From: Arbacia lixula
Lineage: Eukaryota > Echinodermata > Echinoidea > Arbacioida > Arbaciidae
Direction of reading: 5' to 3'
NCBI GenBank assembly: GCA_963669155.1
Contig: OZ022594.1
Coordinates: forward strand, 6,093,207-6,157,206
Length of the DNA: 64,000 nt
The notes below the pieces were generated by a model. It ran no database searches. It worked only from the letters and a program-made list of their open reading frames with translations, and was not told the DNA's origin. A program made the position numbers and the translations under genes. Positions within the stretch are counted from its first letter, which is position 1. Each line of letters starts with the position of its first letter. Shown piece after piece: positions 58,559-64,000 of this stretch.

Positions 58559-59607
58559 TCTTTGAAATATCAACTTTTTGGTAGCTTTAAGCCTTGAAAT
58601 AAGTGCAGACTCATTATCTGAATCATGTGCAACATTAACACACATTTCAGTAGGCCTTGTTCAGAGATTTTTTGCACAATTTTTTCTGTGTTCGACCATA
58701 TCTACACTTTTCTTGCTTTCTACTAAAATTTATATCCATATATTTTGGTAACAATATCTGAAAGAAAACTATATTAAACTTAGTGAAAAGGTTTTCTGGG
58801 GTAATTTCAATTTACAAAGAAATTTTAGGCATACACCCAGTAGTAAGGATAGCGTGCTCCATCCTGTAAATGAACGAAAAACAAGTCAGACAAAAATCTT
58901 GGAACCAGACGGGATTTGAACCTGCAGTCTACTGCTTACCGGGCAGCGACTTAACCACGCAAGCTATTTCTAGTTCACGGATCAAGACACGACAACATGG
59001 AAACAAATACCCGAAAGAGTCTCATCTCATCTGACTCATTAATATTCATGAGTAGTCCGCCATAGGGACTTGTTTTTCGTTCATTTACAGGATGGAGCAC
59101 GCTATCCTTACTACTGGGTGTATGCCTAAAATTTCTTTGTAAATATATTAAACTTGCGAGTTAATTTATCTTTCTGACAAATTATCCTTAGAAAGTGACA
59201 TAAAAGCTAGAACAACAGCACATGTGTAAATTGTCATCATTCATACAAGTTAACTATTTCATTTATGATCTCACTCACTCATTTGCAATTGTATGACTTC
59301 CATTTCCAGGATAATTCAGCTTCAAGTTCAGACAGTGTCTGTGCATAGTGTTGTTTCTCTTCATTTGCTCTCTTTGATTGGGGTTATCTTCATATTTAAA
59401 GTTGATCTAAGTTTATATAATATATATCACGGACATAGACAGTTTATATCATAGTCAAAATGTGAAATGCGAAAAAAAGGAACTTGCATGAAGCACTGCA
59501 TTTGTACCTGCAAGTGTGGCGAAGGCTCCACCAGAAAATACCGCTACCACCAGAACCAGCTGCAAGGCCAGCCGACCCACACCGCACCAACGCCCTGCTT
59601 GTGCCAT
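25296..59607 (-). CDS. Orphan single-pass type I membrane protein with SEA-like ectodomain, eight coding exons
   Basis: Minus-strand exons, 5' to 3': 59508-59607, 58390-58448, 57085-57191, 51968-52113, 50437-50611, 49436-49554, 45380-45490, 25296-25720. All borders are GT/AG, the phases chain without error (1,0,2,1,2,1,1), and the total gives 413 residues. Residues 1-30 form a signal peptide (charged start, L-A-L-Q-L-V-L-V-V-A-V-F core). Residues 36-170 are the ectodomain, with a cysteine pair C74/C83 and N-glycosylation sequons at N76 (NSS) and N152 (NET). The pattern V-S-I-R-F-D-R-I then N-G-D-I-K-M-T-F resembles a SEA fold by eye. The transmembrane helix is about 171-194. The tail (195-413) is hydrophilic, with basic clusters at 282-291 and 380-389 and an acidic C-terminus. 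I do not recognise an ortholog; the SEA call is inference. Confidence 0.72.
27558..28036. mobile_element. GTGACGTCAC fold-back MITE, copy 3
   Basis: Flanked by TTAA (27554-27557 and 28037-28040). Inverted arms contain AGTAAAGGTTTGATGAAAAT on the left and GTGACGTCAC plus ACTTTCATCAAACCTTCAC on the right. The left motif is mutated to GTGACATCAC. Confidence 0.8.
28671..28978. mobile_element. Fold-back MITE family C, copy 2
   Basis: Left end GGGGTGTTTCACCAAGCT and right end AGCTTGGTGAAACACCCCC. The interior matches copy 1 (TTTGTTCCTGTTTCAACATA, CAGACACTTGTTAACAACA). Confidence 0.85.
29435..29780 (+). mobile_element. tRNA-derived SINE, copy 1, with its tail duplicated at the 5' end
   Basis: The body holds a tRNA-like promoter: AGCTTGCGTGGTTAAGTCG as A box and GCAGGTTCAAATCCCGTC as B box, then a tail with CAGGATGGAGCACGCTATCC. 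The 37-base tail end beginning TGTAAATTGAAATTACC occurs both before the body (29444-29480) and after it (29738-29774). The whole is bordered by an 8-bp duplication AAGTCGCG (29435-29442, 29773-29780). It lies within a further repeat rich in GCAAAGACGTTGCAAAGACG. Confidence 0.8.
29915..30012 (+). repeat. (AT)n and (AAAT)n microsatellites
   Basis: About 30 AT units with one CTGT interruption, followed by about nine AAAT units. Preceded by a C/A homopolymer pair. Confidence 0.95.
30128..30320 (+). repeat. (ACT)n trinucleotide array
   Basis: Long ACT runs broken by GCTTCTACTATT units. It gives artefactual poly-Thr, poly-Val and poly-Ser frames. Confidence 0.95.
32186..32704. mobile_element. 519-bp TTAA-flanked fold-back element
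   Basis: TTAA at 32182-32185 and 32705-32708. Terminal repeats are AGATTGTCCGTCCCTTTT at the left and AAAAGGGACGGGCTGTCT at the right. The interior is AT-rich, with a small palindrome (TTTTTCGTACTACGAAAAA) near 32339, and no frame. Confidence 0.7.
36845..37375 (+). repeat. Degenerate ~90-110 bp tandem array interrupted by a fold-back element
   Basis: Four or more units share GGTCTTGCTTTGATCTAGAT followed by CAGA(C/T)A(A/G)TAT and GCTTGTGCATAGCAT-like stretches (near 36850, 37147, 37270, 37328). The first unit is split from the rest by the element at 36895-37130. Confidence 0.75.
36895..37130. mobile_element. 236-bp fold-back element inside the tandem array
   Basis: Left arm GGGCAATTCCACAGGTTTGG and its inverse ending TGTGGAATTGCCC. 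The arms extend over about 65 bp, including GTAACCAAAGCTTCTTTAT and its inverse. Flanking CATAG/CATAG suggests the array's GTGCATAGCAT was the target. Confidence 0.8.
37763..38230. mobile_element. GTGACGTCAC fold-back MITE, copy 4
   Basis: TTAA at 37759-37762 and 38231-38234. Left end AGGTCAAATCCACCCTGAAG, right end CAGGGTAGACTTTCCCT. GTGACGTCAC occurs in both arms (near 37891 and 38113). Includes a CA run near 38013. Confidence 0.85.
39691..40155. mobile_element. GTGACGTCAC fold-back MITE, copy 5
   Basis: TTAA at 39687-39690 and 40156-40159. Left end GGGAAAGATCACCCTGAAAT, right end TTTCAGGGTGAACTTCCCC. One GTGACGTCAC remains near 39820; the right-arm motif is deleted. Confidence 0.85.
40530..40768. 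mobile_element. Palindromic MITE family A, copy 2 (internal deletion)
   Basis: TTAA on both sides (40526-40529, 40769-40772). The left arm is complete, but most of the right inner arm is missing, so it is 239 bp instead of 365 bp. Retains ATTTTTGGGCCTAACATTTA at the centre. Confidence 0.85.
42456..42717. mobile_element. Palindromic MITE family A, copy 3 (right arm truncated)
   Basis: TTAA at 42452-42455 and 42718-42721. The left arm starts AGGGCATATACTGTACTGGG. The right arm stops at GCAAGCTTCT and then jumps to ATGCCCT, losing the outer ~100 bp. The centre is CCTCAAAATGTTTTGAGG. Confidence 0.85.
42764..42908. repeat. Small fold-back repeat
   Basis: CCCATAATGCACCGTGC at the left and GCATGGTGCATCATGGG at the right, with inner arms TATGTCTGCCTCCGGTCT and AGACCGCAGGCAGACATGA. 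About 145 bp, no frame. Confidence 0.7.
43345..43900. mobile_element. 556-bp TTAA-flanked fold-back element
   Basis: TTAA at 43341-43344 and 43901-43904. Left end AGGGTTACTAAATTAG, right end CTAATTTAGTAACCCT. The arms extend about 115 bp (TCCCACTAATCTATGTAAA, CGAATTTCACATTCGTTTGC and inverses). The interior is unique, with no long frame. Confidence 0.85.
44397..45245 (+). repeat. ~100-bp minisatellite next to exon 7 of gene 2
   Basis: Five units share TACCACAGCAAATACACTGT, a GATAACAGATAAATGTATG-like stretch, GTATTTGTCAAGACGGCAGA and ATATTGCACAT...TCTGAG (starts near 44400, 44875, 44990, 45085, 45180). A family C fold-back element splits the first unit from the others. Confidence 0.75.
44503..44770. 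mobile_element. Fold-back MITE family C, copy 3
   Basis: Left end GGGGGTGTTTCACCATGCTG, right end AACAGCTTGGTGAAACACCT. The interior is slightly shortened relative to copies 1 and 2. Inserted into the 100-bp minisatellite. Confidence 0.85.
45380..45490 (-). CDS. Gene 2 coding exon 7 (cytoplasmic tail)
   Basis: Acceptor CATTACGTAG/GG and donor CACAAG/GTAAAG, phases 1 and 1, 36 full codons. Acidic and polar: E-I-E-V-H-P-D-E-H-E-L-G, then P-E-T-K repeated twice. Confidence 0.72.
45550..45990 (+). repeat. Tandem duplication of a ~110-bp unit with an element between copies
   Basis: CTGTGTTGTGACTGACATGG ... TGGTACTGAAAGGGTTAAAG at about 45570-45625 recurs as CTGTGTTGTGATTGACATGG ... TGGTACTGAGATGGTATAAA at about 45886-45941. 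Both are followed by AGGGGGATGTG and TTTGACCTT. The family C element at 45675-45847 sits between them. Confidence 0.75.
45675..45847. mobile_element. Fold-back MITE family C, copy 4 (short form)
   Basis: Left end GGGGGGTGTTTCACCAAGCT and right end GCTTGGTGAAGCACCCCCC. The arms CGTAAGTTACGAACGACTTT and inverse are nearly perfect. Most of the interior of copies 1-3 is deleted, leaving an almost perfect 173-bp hairpin. Confidence 0.9.
46294..46521. mobile_element. Fold-back MITE family G, copy 1
   Basis: Left arm CTACAGCTCAAAGGAATTGG then CATAGGGAAAGGG; right arm TATGCCAATTCCTTTGAGCT. Inner arms TTTAAACCGCGGTATATTTT and inverse, TCAGCATGAAACACGATACA and partial inverse. Second copy at 52277. 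Confidence 0.85.
47579..48035. mobile_element. Palindromic MITE family A, copy 4, interrupted by another fold-back element
   Basis: Left arm GGGAATATACTGTAGTGGGA; right end TACGGCATATTTCCT before TTAA at 48036-48039. The left flank is TCAA instead of TTAA. A 155-bp element at 47863-48017 splits the right arm between CTCACCAG and CAGTACGG, so it inserted later. Confidence 0.85.
47863..48017. mobile_element. 155-bp fold-back element GGCCCTGTTGCATAAAA, copy 1 (nested)
   Basis: Terminal repeats GGCCCTGTTGCATAAAACTT and AAGTTTTATGCAACAGGGCC are perfect inverses, followed by TACCATTAATG/CATCAATGGTA arms. Flanked by a CAG duplication (47860-47862, 48018-48020) within the family A element. Confidence 0.9.
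48519..49041. mobile_element. Fold-back element family H, copy 1
   Basis: Left end ACCCTTTTCACACTGGTAAG, right end AATGTGAAAAGGGT, with inner inverted blocks around CCCCGTGCTAT/AGTACGGGGCTAAG. The interior (AGCCATAAAATCCTGGGAAA, GAGTGCGAACAATGTGAATT) recurs in the copy at about 52803-54002. Confidence 0.7.
49155..49356 (+). repeat. 20-bp minisatellite, ten units
   Basis: Unit ACAGTTCTCTTATTGCAGTT, nearly uniform with a few substitutions. It lies in intron 6 of gene 2, about 80 bp past the exon 6 donor. Confidence 0.97.
49436..49554 (-). CDS. Gene 2 coding exon 6 (juxtamembrane tail)
   Basis: Acceptor GCCTAG/G completes Gln196 and the donor is AACAATG/GTAAGT; 39 full codons. Contains K-K-Q-Q-Q-L-L and a repeated alanine/lysine stretch, then G-S-Y-N-S-D. 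Confidence 0.72.
49857..49994. mobile_element. Fold-back element GGCCC(T/C)GTTGCATAAA, copy 2
   Basis: Left end GGCCCCGTTGCATAAAGCTT and inner arms match the copy at 47863-48017. The right end ATGTTTTATGCAACA is degraded, losing the GGGCC. Followed by a palindrome CATGTTGTCTTGACAACATG. Confidence 0.8.
50113..50243 (+). repeat. 18-bp tandem repeat (ATTGATTGTATTGATATC)
   Basis: Four to five clean 18-bp units follow shorter ATTGATTG/TATTGATTG units. Between exons 5 and 6 of gene 2. The Ile/Gln/Ser-repeat frame on the minus strand is an artefact. Confidence 0.95.
50437..50611 (-). CDS. Gene 2 coding exon 5 (membrane-proximal ectodomain and transmembrane helix)
   Basis: Acceptor GTTTCCCAG/CC completes Thr138 and the donor is TTGCA/GTGAGT; 57 full codons. 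The N-E-T sequon lies at 152. The helix begins after L-D-T-S-L-D and reads V-I-L-I-P-I-I-C-V-L-F-L-I-V-V-F-L-A-V-C, followed by M-S-C-L. Confidence 0.8.
50880..51362. mobile_element. GTGACGTCAC fold-back MITE, copy 6
   Basis: TTAA at 50876-50879; the right flank is mutated to TTAC. Arms carry GGTTTGATGAAAATCCGTTA and inverse. Both core motifs have become GTGACATCAC, so the copy is older. Confidence 0.8.
51564..51928. mobile_element. Palindromic MITE family A, copy 5 (365 bp, best preserved)
   Basis: TTAA at 51560-51563 and 51929-51932. Left end AGGGAGTATACTGTACTGGG, right end CCGGTACAATATACTCCCT, centre TGTTCGGGCCGAACA. Ends about 40 bp from exon 4 of gene 2. Confidence 0.9.
51968..52113 (-). 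CDS. Gene 2 coding exon 4 (ectodomain)
   Basis: Acceptor TTGATGCAG/T completes Gly89 and the donor is CACCA/GTGAGT; 48 full codons. Contains the beta-strand-like S-D-F-T-V-V-L-S-G-T-S and G-D-I-K-M-T-F-H-V-L-L-P that suggest the second half of a SEA-like fold. Confidence 0.77.
52277..52553. mobile_element. Fold-back MITE family G, copy 2, with internal 43-bp duplication
   Basis: Left end CTACACTACAGCTCAATGGA, right end TTGAGCTGTAGTGTAG. Matches the copy at 46294. The loop segment AATGCATTAGCCTAAAATGC...GACAA is present twice in tandem (52384-52426 and 52427-52469). Confidence 0.9.
52803..54002. mobile_element. Fold-back element family H, copy 2, left-truncated and interrupted
   Basis: Shares AACCATAAAATCC(A/T)GGG near 52823, GTGAACATCGTGGATTTCAT near 53850 and AAAATAGTACTATGGGGTTA near 53925 with the copy at 48519. 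Split by a ~740-bp insertion (53071-53813). Confidence 0.6.
53071..53813. mobile_element. ~740-bp insertion with TTTTGACTGGGG ends and C/G tracts
   Basis: Left end TTTTGACTGGGG and right end CCCCAGTCAAAA are inverted. Each end runs close to long C or G homopolymers (about 53095-53130 and 53744-53806). The interior is AT-rich with no coding frame. Confidence 0.6.
56409..56941. mobile_element. 533-bp TTAA-flanked fold-back element
   Basis: TTAA at 56405-56408 and 56942-56945. Left end AGGTGATATTCATAGGAAAT, right end ATTTTCTATGAATATCACCT. The interior is unique, includes a GC-richer stretch (about 56690-56820), and has no long frame. Confidence 0.8.
57085..57191 (-). CDS. Gene 2 coding exon 3 (ectodomain, cysteine pair)
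   Basis: Acceptor TTTTTACAG/TGG, donor CACTGG/GTAAGC, 35 full codons. Begins W-S-K-A-Q-T-S-D-F-E-T and carries cysteines C74 and C83 on either side of the N-S-S sequon. Confidence 0.75.
57549..58010 (+). repeat. 173-bp tandem repeat, about 2.7 units
   Basis: TGACCTTTGA(C/T)CCCATCATCC recurs at 57548, 57721 and 57894, exactly 173 bp apart. Each unit continues with CACATGTGG(T/C)ATTAC, AATTGATGCAGAAATAAAGA and TGATGCACATGGC. Lies in intron 2 of gene 2. Confidence 0.93.
58390..58448 (-). CDS. Gene 2 coding exon 2 (start of ectodomain)
   Basis: Acceptor TTGTTTTCAG/AT completes Asp34, donor GATGAT/GTGAGT, 19 full codons: E-I-R-D-N-E-V-S-I-R-F-D-R-I-Y-S-I-D-D. Too short for an open-frame call; supported by splice sites and phase. 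Confidence 0.72.
58508..58557 (+). repeat. (CT)n microsatellite
   Basis: About 24 CT units in intron 1 of gene 2, 60 bp upstream (on the minus strand) of the exon 2 acceptor, where it reads (GA)n. Confidence 0.97.
58782..59143 (-). mobile_element. tRNA-derived SINE, copy 2, with an inverted tail fragment at its 5' end
   Basis: Minus-strand copy of the SINE at 29435, including A box, B box (GGTTCAAATCC) and the TTTCTTTGTAAATTGAAATT tail. Its 5' end is joined to about 75 bp of its own tail in inverted orientation (59069-59143, reading TTGTTTTTCGTTCATTTACA on the plus strand). Bordered by a 12-bp duplication TATATTAAACTT (58770-58781, 59144-59155). Confidence 0.85.
59508..59607 (-). CDS. Gene 2 coding exon 1 (signal peptide)
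   Basis: Begins M-A-Q-A-G-R-W with a hydrophobic core L-A-L-Q-L-V-L-V-V-A-V-F and ends A-T-L-A before donor TTGCAG/GTACAA. An in-frame ATG 63 bases upstream (59670) would add a charged stretch before the signal peptide, so 59607 is preferred. Confidence 0.72.
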
Positions 59608-61189
59608 CTTTTTCACGCCTCGGCTCCGCTGCTGTCGAAAATCCAATCTGTCGCAGATCGATCTGTGCACAAAAAACGCCTAAAAATCAACTGTCCATCT
59701 AATATTCTTTTGGATCTATCACACATTAGTGGTCATCATAGTACAGTGATATATCATGTTTCATGCACTCATGTTTTTGAAGCTTATTTTATTGAAAACA
59801 AGGAATATTTCCTTACCTAGTGTGCGAATTCCAGGGCGGGACTGCCGTGTTATGATAATGTTGTTAAGCACAATTATACAGGGACAGTCGATTCTGAAAC
59901 GAGGGGGTGTATTGTACTCCCACATACTAGTTGTCGTGCTTGGGTGTGTGTCAGGCGGAGGGCACAATACAAACACCTATGTAAACACCCCCGCTTTCTT
60001 TTGTAGCTGTCTCCATAACAGGCCTCAATAAGTATAGTCGAAATATCGGTTCACATCAAACCAAGGAAGTATGAACATACACATCCTTTGATTTAACTGT
60101 TCATTATCATGATTATGCATGATACAGCCAAATCAATGGAAAGGAAGAGGAGAAAAAAAGACGGGAAGAGGAAGAAGGGATAAGGAGCAAATGAAGACAA
60201 AATATAAAAAGAACGACGTAATCATCTTCCTCCTCCTCAATTAACTCTCTCCTTTTTCTAATACATGTACAATATATGTATTTTTTTTCTTTATGTTTTT
60301 ATTGTTTCCTTTTAAACTGAACAATTTTGCAAAGTAACATAGCTAATTTGCGCTATGAACAGTCGAAAATCAAGTAATAATATTACATATAAAATAACAA
60401 AGTACATCTCTAATTATACCTTGCACATGACCGCGCACATCCCGGGCGAACATCCCCTTCCGTTCTTTCTCCTTTCCTCCCCTCTTTACACCTAAAAAAC
60501 TGTTCACACATGATAATTACGTAGTACTACTAGGGTGCATGATAAAATGGAGCACACGTCAGCCGGATTCGAGTTGAAATCATTATAAAGGCAAAAACAT
60601 AAAACGATAGGTATAATGGTAATGCTTTTTATTTGTCTCTCTTTTATTAAGGTACTGTACTTTGGAACGTGATCCTTTCAACCAAAGTAAATATTTTTTC
60701 CTTCTACCTCACTTTGCGATAGGTAATACATAATTATGGACGTTATATGACATTTTTTTTTTTCTTTCCATTTTTCAAATGAGACGCATCTTTTCAGTTT
60801 GTCCGCAATGCGTTCTGCAAAAAAACATAACAATACAATGTTTTTGTAAAAGCGTGACAATTAATGTGCAGTATACTTGTGTAAAAAAAACAAGGAAAGT
60901 TACCGATATGAAGCAACTTTCATACGACAACTTAGGTTTGTCGAAACTGCAAAAACTTTGTTCTATTTGTAAGGAGTGCGTTAGGCTACAGCCGATAAAT
61001 GGCAAATAACCAAACATACAAAAAAAAAATCGTAAGTTGCTAAGCTGTAGCCTACGTATCATGCAGCCATGTGTGTCCATGATGCAGCGAATTACAATAA
61101 AGTGGGTAGTCCTTAGGTTGGTAACTCTGAGACCACGGGACCTGTAATTAGTATGTGGAATTCCATTCATTCTGACACGATATCCGGAG

Positions 61190-61250
61190 TTCCATCCGAA
61201 ATTCGAACCCGTTGATGGCGGCAGAACGATGCTGCTGCGATTAGATCACG
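61190..61250 (-). other. Degenerate tRNA-like sequence, possibly a SINE remnant
   Basis: On the minus strand, GTGATCTAATCGCAG resembles a tRNA A box and ACGGGTTCGAATTTCGG a B box about 30 bases later. The acceptor and anticodon stems do not close, so it is not a functional tRNA gene. Chance similarity is possible. Confidence 0.25.
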
Positions 61251-61471
61251 GCCCGTAAATCATTATCACGACTACAAGTGCCCTAATCTAACAAAAGGAA
61301 GCAACTAACAAAATATACTTTTTTGTAAATGAGCAAAATGTGTCTGTCACTTACATTGGCATCAGTGCAACGTACACCGTGTTAGATTGAATATCTCGCA
61401 GCAAGTTTAATATTTCTTGTCCAGATTTTGGACGTATGTTGGGAATGCTGGGTACAATGTAAGAATAGCAA

Positions 61472-61545
61472 TAACCCATATTTGAGTGATTTGTCACTTG
61501 CTTCCTTTTTTTTCAGAGTAGGGCAGTAAACGGTAGGCCTATCTG
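61472..61545 (+). repeat. Interspersed repeat matching 17690-17760
   Basis: Shares GAGTGATTTGTCACTTGC, AGTAGGGCAGT and GTAGGCCT in the same order as the sequence just upstream of exon 6 of gene 1. Confidence 0.6.
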
Positions 61546-61997
61546 TAATTACCTTTCTTTTGTTAGAATACATGTTTTCACAGGCACCCTCACTTTTGTT
61601 CATGCTCAGCCACGCCGTGAAGTAAAATAATTGCGTAATAATATTCATGTATAATGGCTGTATAACGTGAACGTGTTTTCATCAAGAGTCAAGCTTAATT
61701 CAGGTGATCTTATACATGAGATGCATCATTTCAGTTTTTAAGTAATGCGTGTTTTTTTTTTTAAACAGTCATATTTAGGGTAGTCCTAGTATCAAGTACT
61801 GCTTTTCAAAGGAGCCATAGTGAAATCATGATAATTATCATGATGCACCTTATACCAGCCTACTTTAACAGATACTGGAGGAGATACAGAGGAATATCCC
61901 CCATCCTTGCTTTAAAGAGCCCTTTTTCAATGTGTACGTTATTGAACTAAACAGTTAAAGCTATTCCGTTATGATTTTCAACACTTACCCAATGTAC

Positions 61998-62035
61998 CCC
62001 CCCCCCCCCCCACACACACACACACATATACACAC
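61998..62035 (+). repeat. C run followed by (CA)n
   Basis: About 14 C followed by about ten CA units. Confidence 0.9.
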
Positions 62036-62952
62036 ATTACCCGAATCATGGCAACAGGATTTTATTCATGTAAGTTCGATGGTACTTTCGGCTCGACCCG
62101 CATAGGCCCACGCTTTATGATGTACTCAGTTATTTCATAACACATGACTATATGTCTTACTATATCGTATCATCTACTGCCTTTGTCTCTTTATTAGAGA
62201 CCGTCATGAAGGCAAAGCGAGCAATAGGCCTAATGATAGGCCTAAAAATAATTTTCTTTTCACTCTTCCTTCTCCTCTCTTCACCCCGTTAGTGTGTCAA
62301 TTATCATCCGAAAGAATACAACCACATGGTGTTTCTGAAAGTTTTACTATTTTCTAATTAGTGTTTACGAGTACACTCTCACCATTGAAACATTTTGATA
62401 CTAATTAAGTAAAACATTAATTGAGCTGCTTGCAAGCAGAATGTATTAATGGACCATTATCTCTTGATCTTTTCTACCTCATAAAAAAAAAATCTCCTTG
62501 CACAAACCATGTCCATTCAATAAAGTAACAAGCTTGGAATTTATATTTTATAATTGTACTATGACCTGACTCGGCCACGCTCAGATTTCCCGGAGGGAGC
62601 TTTTTTTCATTATTATTATTTTAAAATTACTACATTGTAATGCTATACATTGCAATTGAAGATTTTCAGCTCGGTTTTCTATTTTGATAAATTAATCGAT
62701 TTGTCTTCAGATTTTTTGTCATTTTTTGTTATTTTATTATCTTAAAATAGTGATGGTGAGGTTGGAGGAGTGGGGGGGGGGGGGGGGCGGAGGGGTGTAG
62801 GCCTATGCAAATTTAGACAAGTTTTAAAGTTCTTCCATTAGTAATATTATTTTCTTTTCGAACGGACGGATTAACGATACCATAACCTGGCGTCGACTGC
62901 TAGCATACAGTGTTTGCATGAAATAGAAAAGTCAAGACTGAACTTAAGAAAG

Positions 62953-62979
62953 ATGTTCTCCACAGCTATAAAGTACCTG
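62953..62979 (+). CDS. ECHDC3: ECHDC3 coding exon 1 (start of mitochondrial presequence)
   Basis: Nine codons from the ATG in AAGATGTT to the donor CTG/GTAAAC. Chosen because it is the nearest upstream ATG with a good donor that joins exon 2 in frame and gives an amphipathic, positively charged presequence. Another first exon cannot be excluded. Confidence 0.6.
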
Positions 62980-63652
62980 GTAAACCTACACATTTGTGAT
63001 TCAAATGTCGTCCTTCATTTCAACATTGATATATGATTGATCTGAAGTGCGGTTAATATGCTGCAATGCCTCGTTAAACCATCAGTGAGATACTTGTCAT
63101 GCCTGTACTACTCACGTTAGCTGTGTAGTGGGAGGCCGCACCGTTTTATGTTATGTGCAGTGGCTAGTGGTGCAGTGCCAGGGCCAAGGGCAGGGTAGAG
63201 ACTAGAGTAACTGTCGGTGTCGGTCACGACTGTCTGAGCAACTAAGTTGGCTAGACCACCAAACACCATGAAATACTGCTAATATTCATAACAGTGAAAG
63301 TAATGTCATTGTCGTTTATTAATTTTTGGTGTGGCTTAAAGTAGTTTGTAAAATTAAAAACAGAAAATAATGAATAATACTAGACTACATCTCATAGACA
63401 GTGGTAGGTCTAACTAAGTAAGATTTCTGTGCATGAATTTACAACTTACTATTACATTGTATTACATTATTAGTCTGATTGTGTTGTTGTCTGATTTTGT
63501 GAAGATCACATTTTTTGTTTACAGGTGCCACAAGCCAGGCGACATGTCCAAGACATTGCAAGGAGAACGTTTGCTTCAGAGAGCCCATCTCTCACATTAA
63601 CCACTCAAGAGGATGGCATTCGCACAATTACTCTCAATAATTCTAAAAAGAG
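62953..63652 (+). CDS. ECHDC3: ECHDC3 (enoyl-CoA hydratase domain-containing 3), first two coding exons; continues past the window
   Basis: Exon 1 (62953-62979) encodes M-F-S-T-A-I-K-Y-L before donor CTG/GTAAAC. Exon 2 (63525-63652) follows acceptor TTTACAG/GTG in phase 0 and ends AAGAG/GTTAGT in phase 2. The first ~25 residues are rich in Arg, Ala and Ser with no acidic residue until Asp19, as in a mitochondrial targeting sequence (A-R-R-H-V-Q-D-I-A-R-R-T-F-A). The following D-G-I-R-T-I-T-L-N-N-S-K-K-R aligns by eye with the start of the crotonase fold in ECHDC3, whose family has D-G-I-R-x-I-x-L-x-N-P-K-K-R-N. The catalytic part lies beyond base 64000. A related crotonase such as ECHDC2 is less likely. 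The gene diverges from gene 2. Confidence 0.78.
63525..63652 (+). CDS. ECHDC3: ECHDC3 coding exon 2
   Basis: Encodes V-P-Q-A-R-R-H-V-Q-D through N-N-S-K-K-R(split). The acceptor is GTTTACAG and the donor GAG/GTTAGT. Reading past the donor quickly leaves crotonase-like sequence and enters a SINE remnant, confirming the exon end. Confidence 0.8.
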
Positions 63653-63724
63653 GTTAGTTTTTATCTTTGTGTGGAATCTAAAAGAGGTTGCAAAACGAAC
63701 AGAGGAAGGACGAAAAGAAGATTG

Positions 63725-63840
63725 CAGGTTCAATTCCTTTTATGCATGTCCCAAGATTTTTATCAGACTTGTTTTTCATTCATTTACAGGATGCTATCTT
63801 ACTATTACTAAGTGTATGTCTAAATTATCTTTCCAAAATT
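63725..63840 (+). mobile_element. tRNA-derived SINE, copy 3 (old, 5'-truncated)
   Basis: Retains GCAGGTTCAATTCC, CCAAGATTTTTATCAGACTT, GTTTTTCATTCATTTACAGG and TAAGTGTATGTCTAAATTAT in the order of copies 1 and 2, with many substitutions and small deletions. Lies in intron 2 of ECHDC3. Confidence 0.8.
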
Positions 63841-64000
63841 TGAAAAAAGAGCACTTTCAACTTTCAAGAACAAAAGTAATAAATTGTTAACAATTTGAGG
63901 ACAAACCATGTTGACAACTACCAGCTATTGAAACTATTTTTCACCACCCATTGTTAGACATTGACTTGTTATAATTCAAACTTCCTTTCTTCAAAGGCAA

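Larger units (their letters stand above)
59608..62952. other. Divergent intergenic region between gene 2 and ECHDC3; no gene seen
   Basis: Must contain the promoters of both genes, but no certain TATA or initiator could be picked out. Contains a tRNA-like fragment (about 61190-61250), a copy of a repeat also seen near 17700 (61472-61545), a C/CA tract (61998-62035) and a G run (62772-62788). Only short random frames otherwise. Confidence 0.5.

Noticed and set aside
59467-59820. 117-residue plus-strand frame over gene 2 exon 1
   Set aside because: Antisense to the signal-peptide exon; composition is random.

Overview
The window is animal nuclear DNA: it is AT-rich, gene-poor and crowded with interspersed repeats, and all genes are split by introns with GT/AG borders. 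The style and families of the repeats (fold-back MITEs built around GTGACGTCAC, a GGTGTTTCACC fold-back family, a tRNA-derived SINE, long C/G, CA, CT and TTC tracts) suggest an echinoderm, most likely a sea urchin. That assignment is inference from repeat style and recalled sea-urchin repeats, not from a search.

Three protein genes can be assembled exon by exon with matching splice phases. (1) A plus-strand gene (start codon 1228, stop near 18548) has seven coding exons for a four-pass membrane protein of about 324 residues, of MS4A / FAM189(ENTREP) / sarcospan-like type. (2) A minus-strand gene (start codon 59607, stop 25296) has eight coding exons for a 413-residue single-pass type I membrane protein with a signal peptide, a small SEA-like ectodomain and a long charged cytoplasmic tail; I do not recognise an ortholog. 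(3) A plus-strand gene at the right edge (from 62953, running out of the window) gives the mitochondrial presequence and first enoyl-CoA hydratase-like residues of ECHDC3. Genes 1 and 2 converge on a 6.7 kb gene-free stretch (18.6-25.3 kb). Genes 2 and 3 diverge from a 3.3 kb stretch (59.6-62.95 kb). No functional link between the three products is evident.

The rest is introns and intergenic DNA, dominated by non-autonomous mobile elements. Intron 1 of gene 1 holds a 3.36 kb element made of inverted arrays of ~164-bp monomers, and a LINE 3' fragment with a 15-bp target duplication that landed inside an older MITE. Intron 7 of gene 2 (19.7 kb) and its neighbours carry several fold-back families. 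Several of these share a TTAA target and an AG-rich terminus while differing inside. A tRNA-derived SINE occurs at least three times; two copies carry an extra piece of their own tail at the 5' end, once direct and once inverted. Many minisatellites and microsatellites fill the gaps. I see no CRISPR, operon, rRNA gene or intact canonical tRNA gene, and no autonomous transposon. The strongest leads are the mobile-element architecture and the orphan membrane protein.
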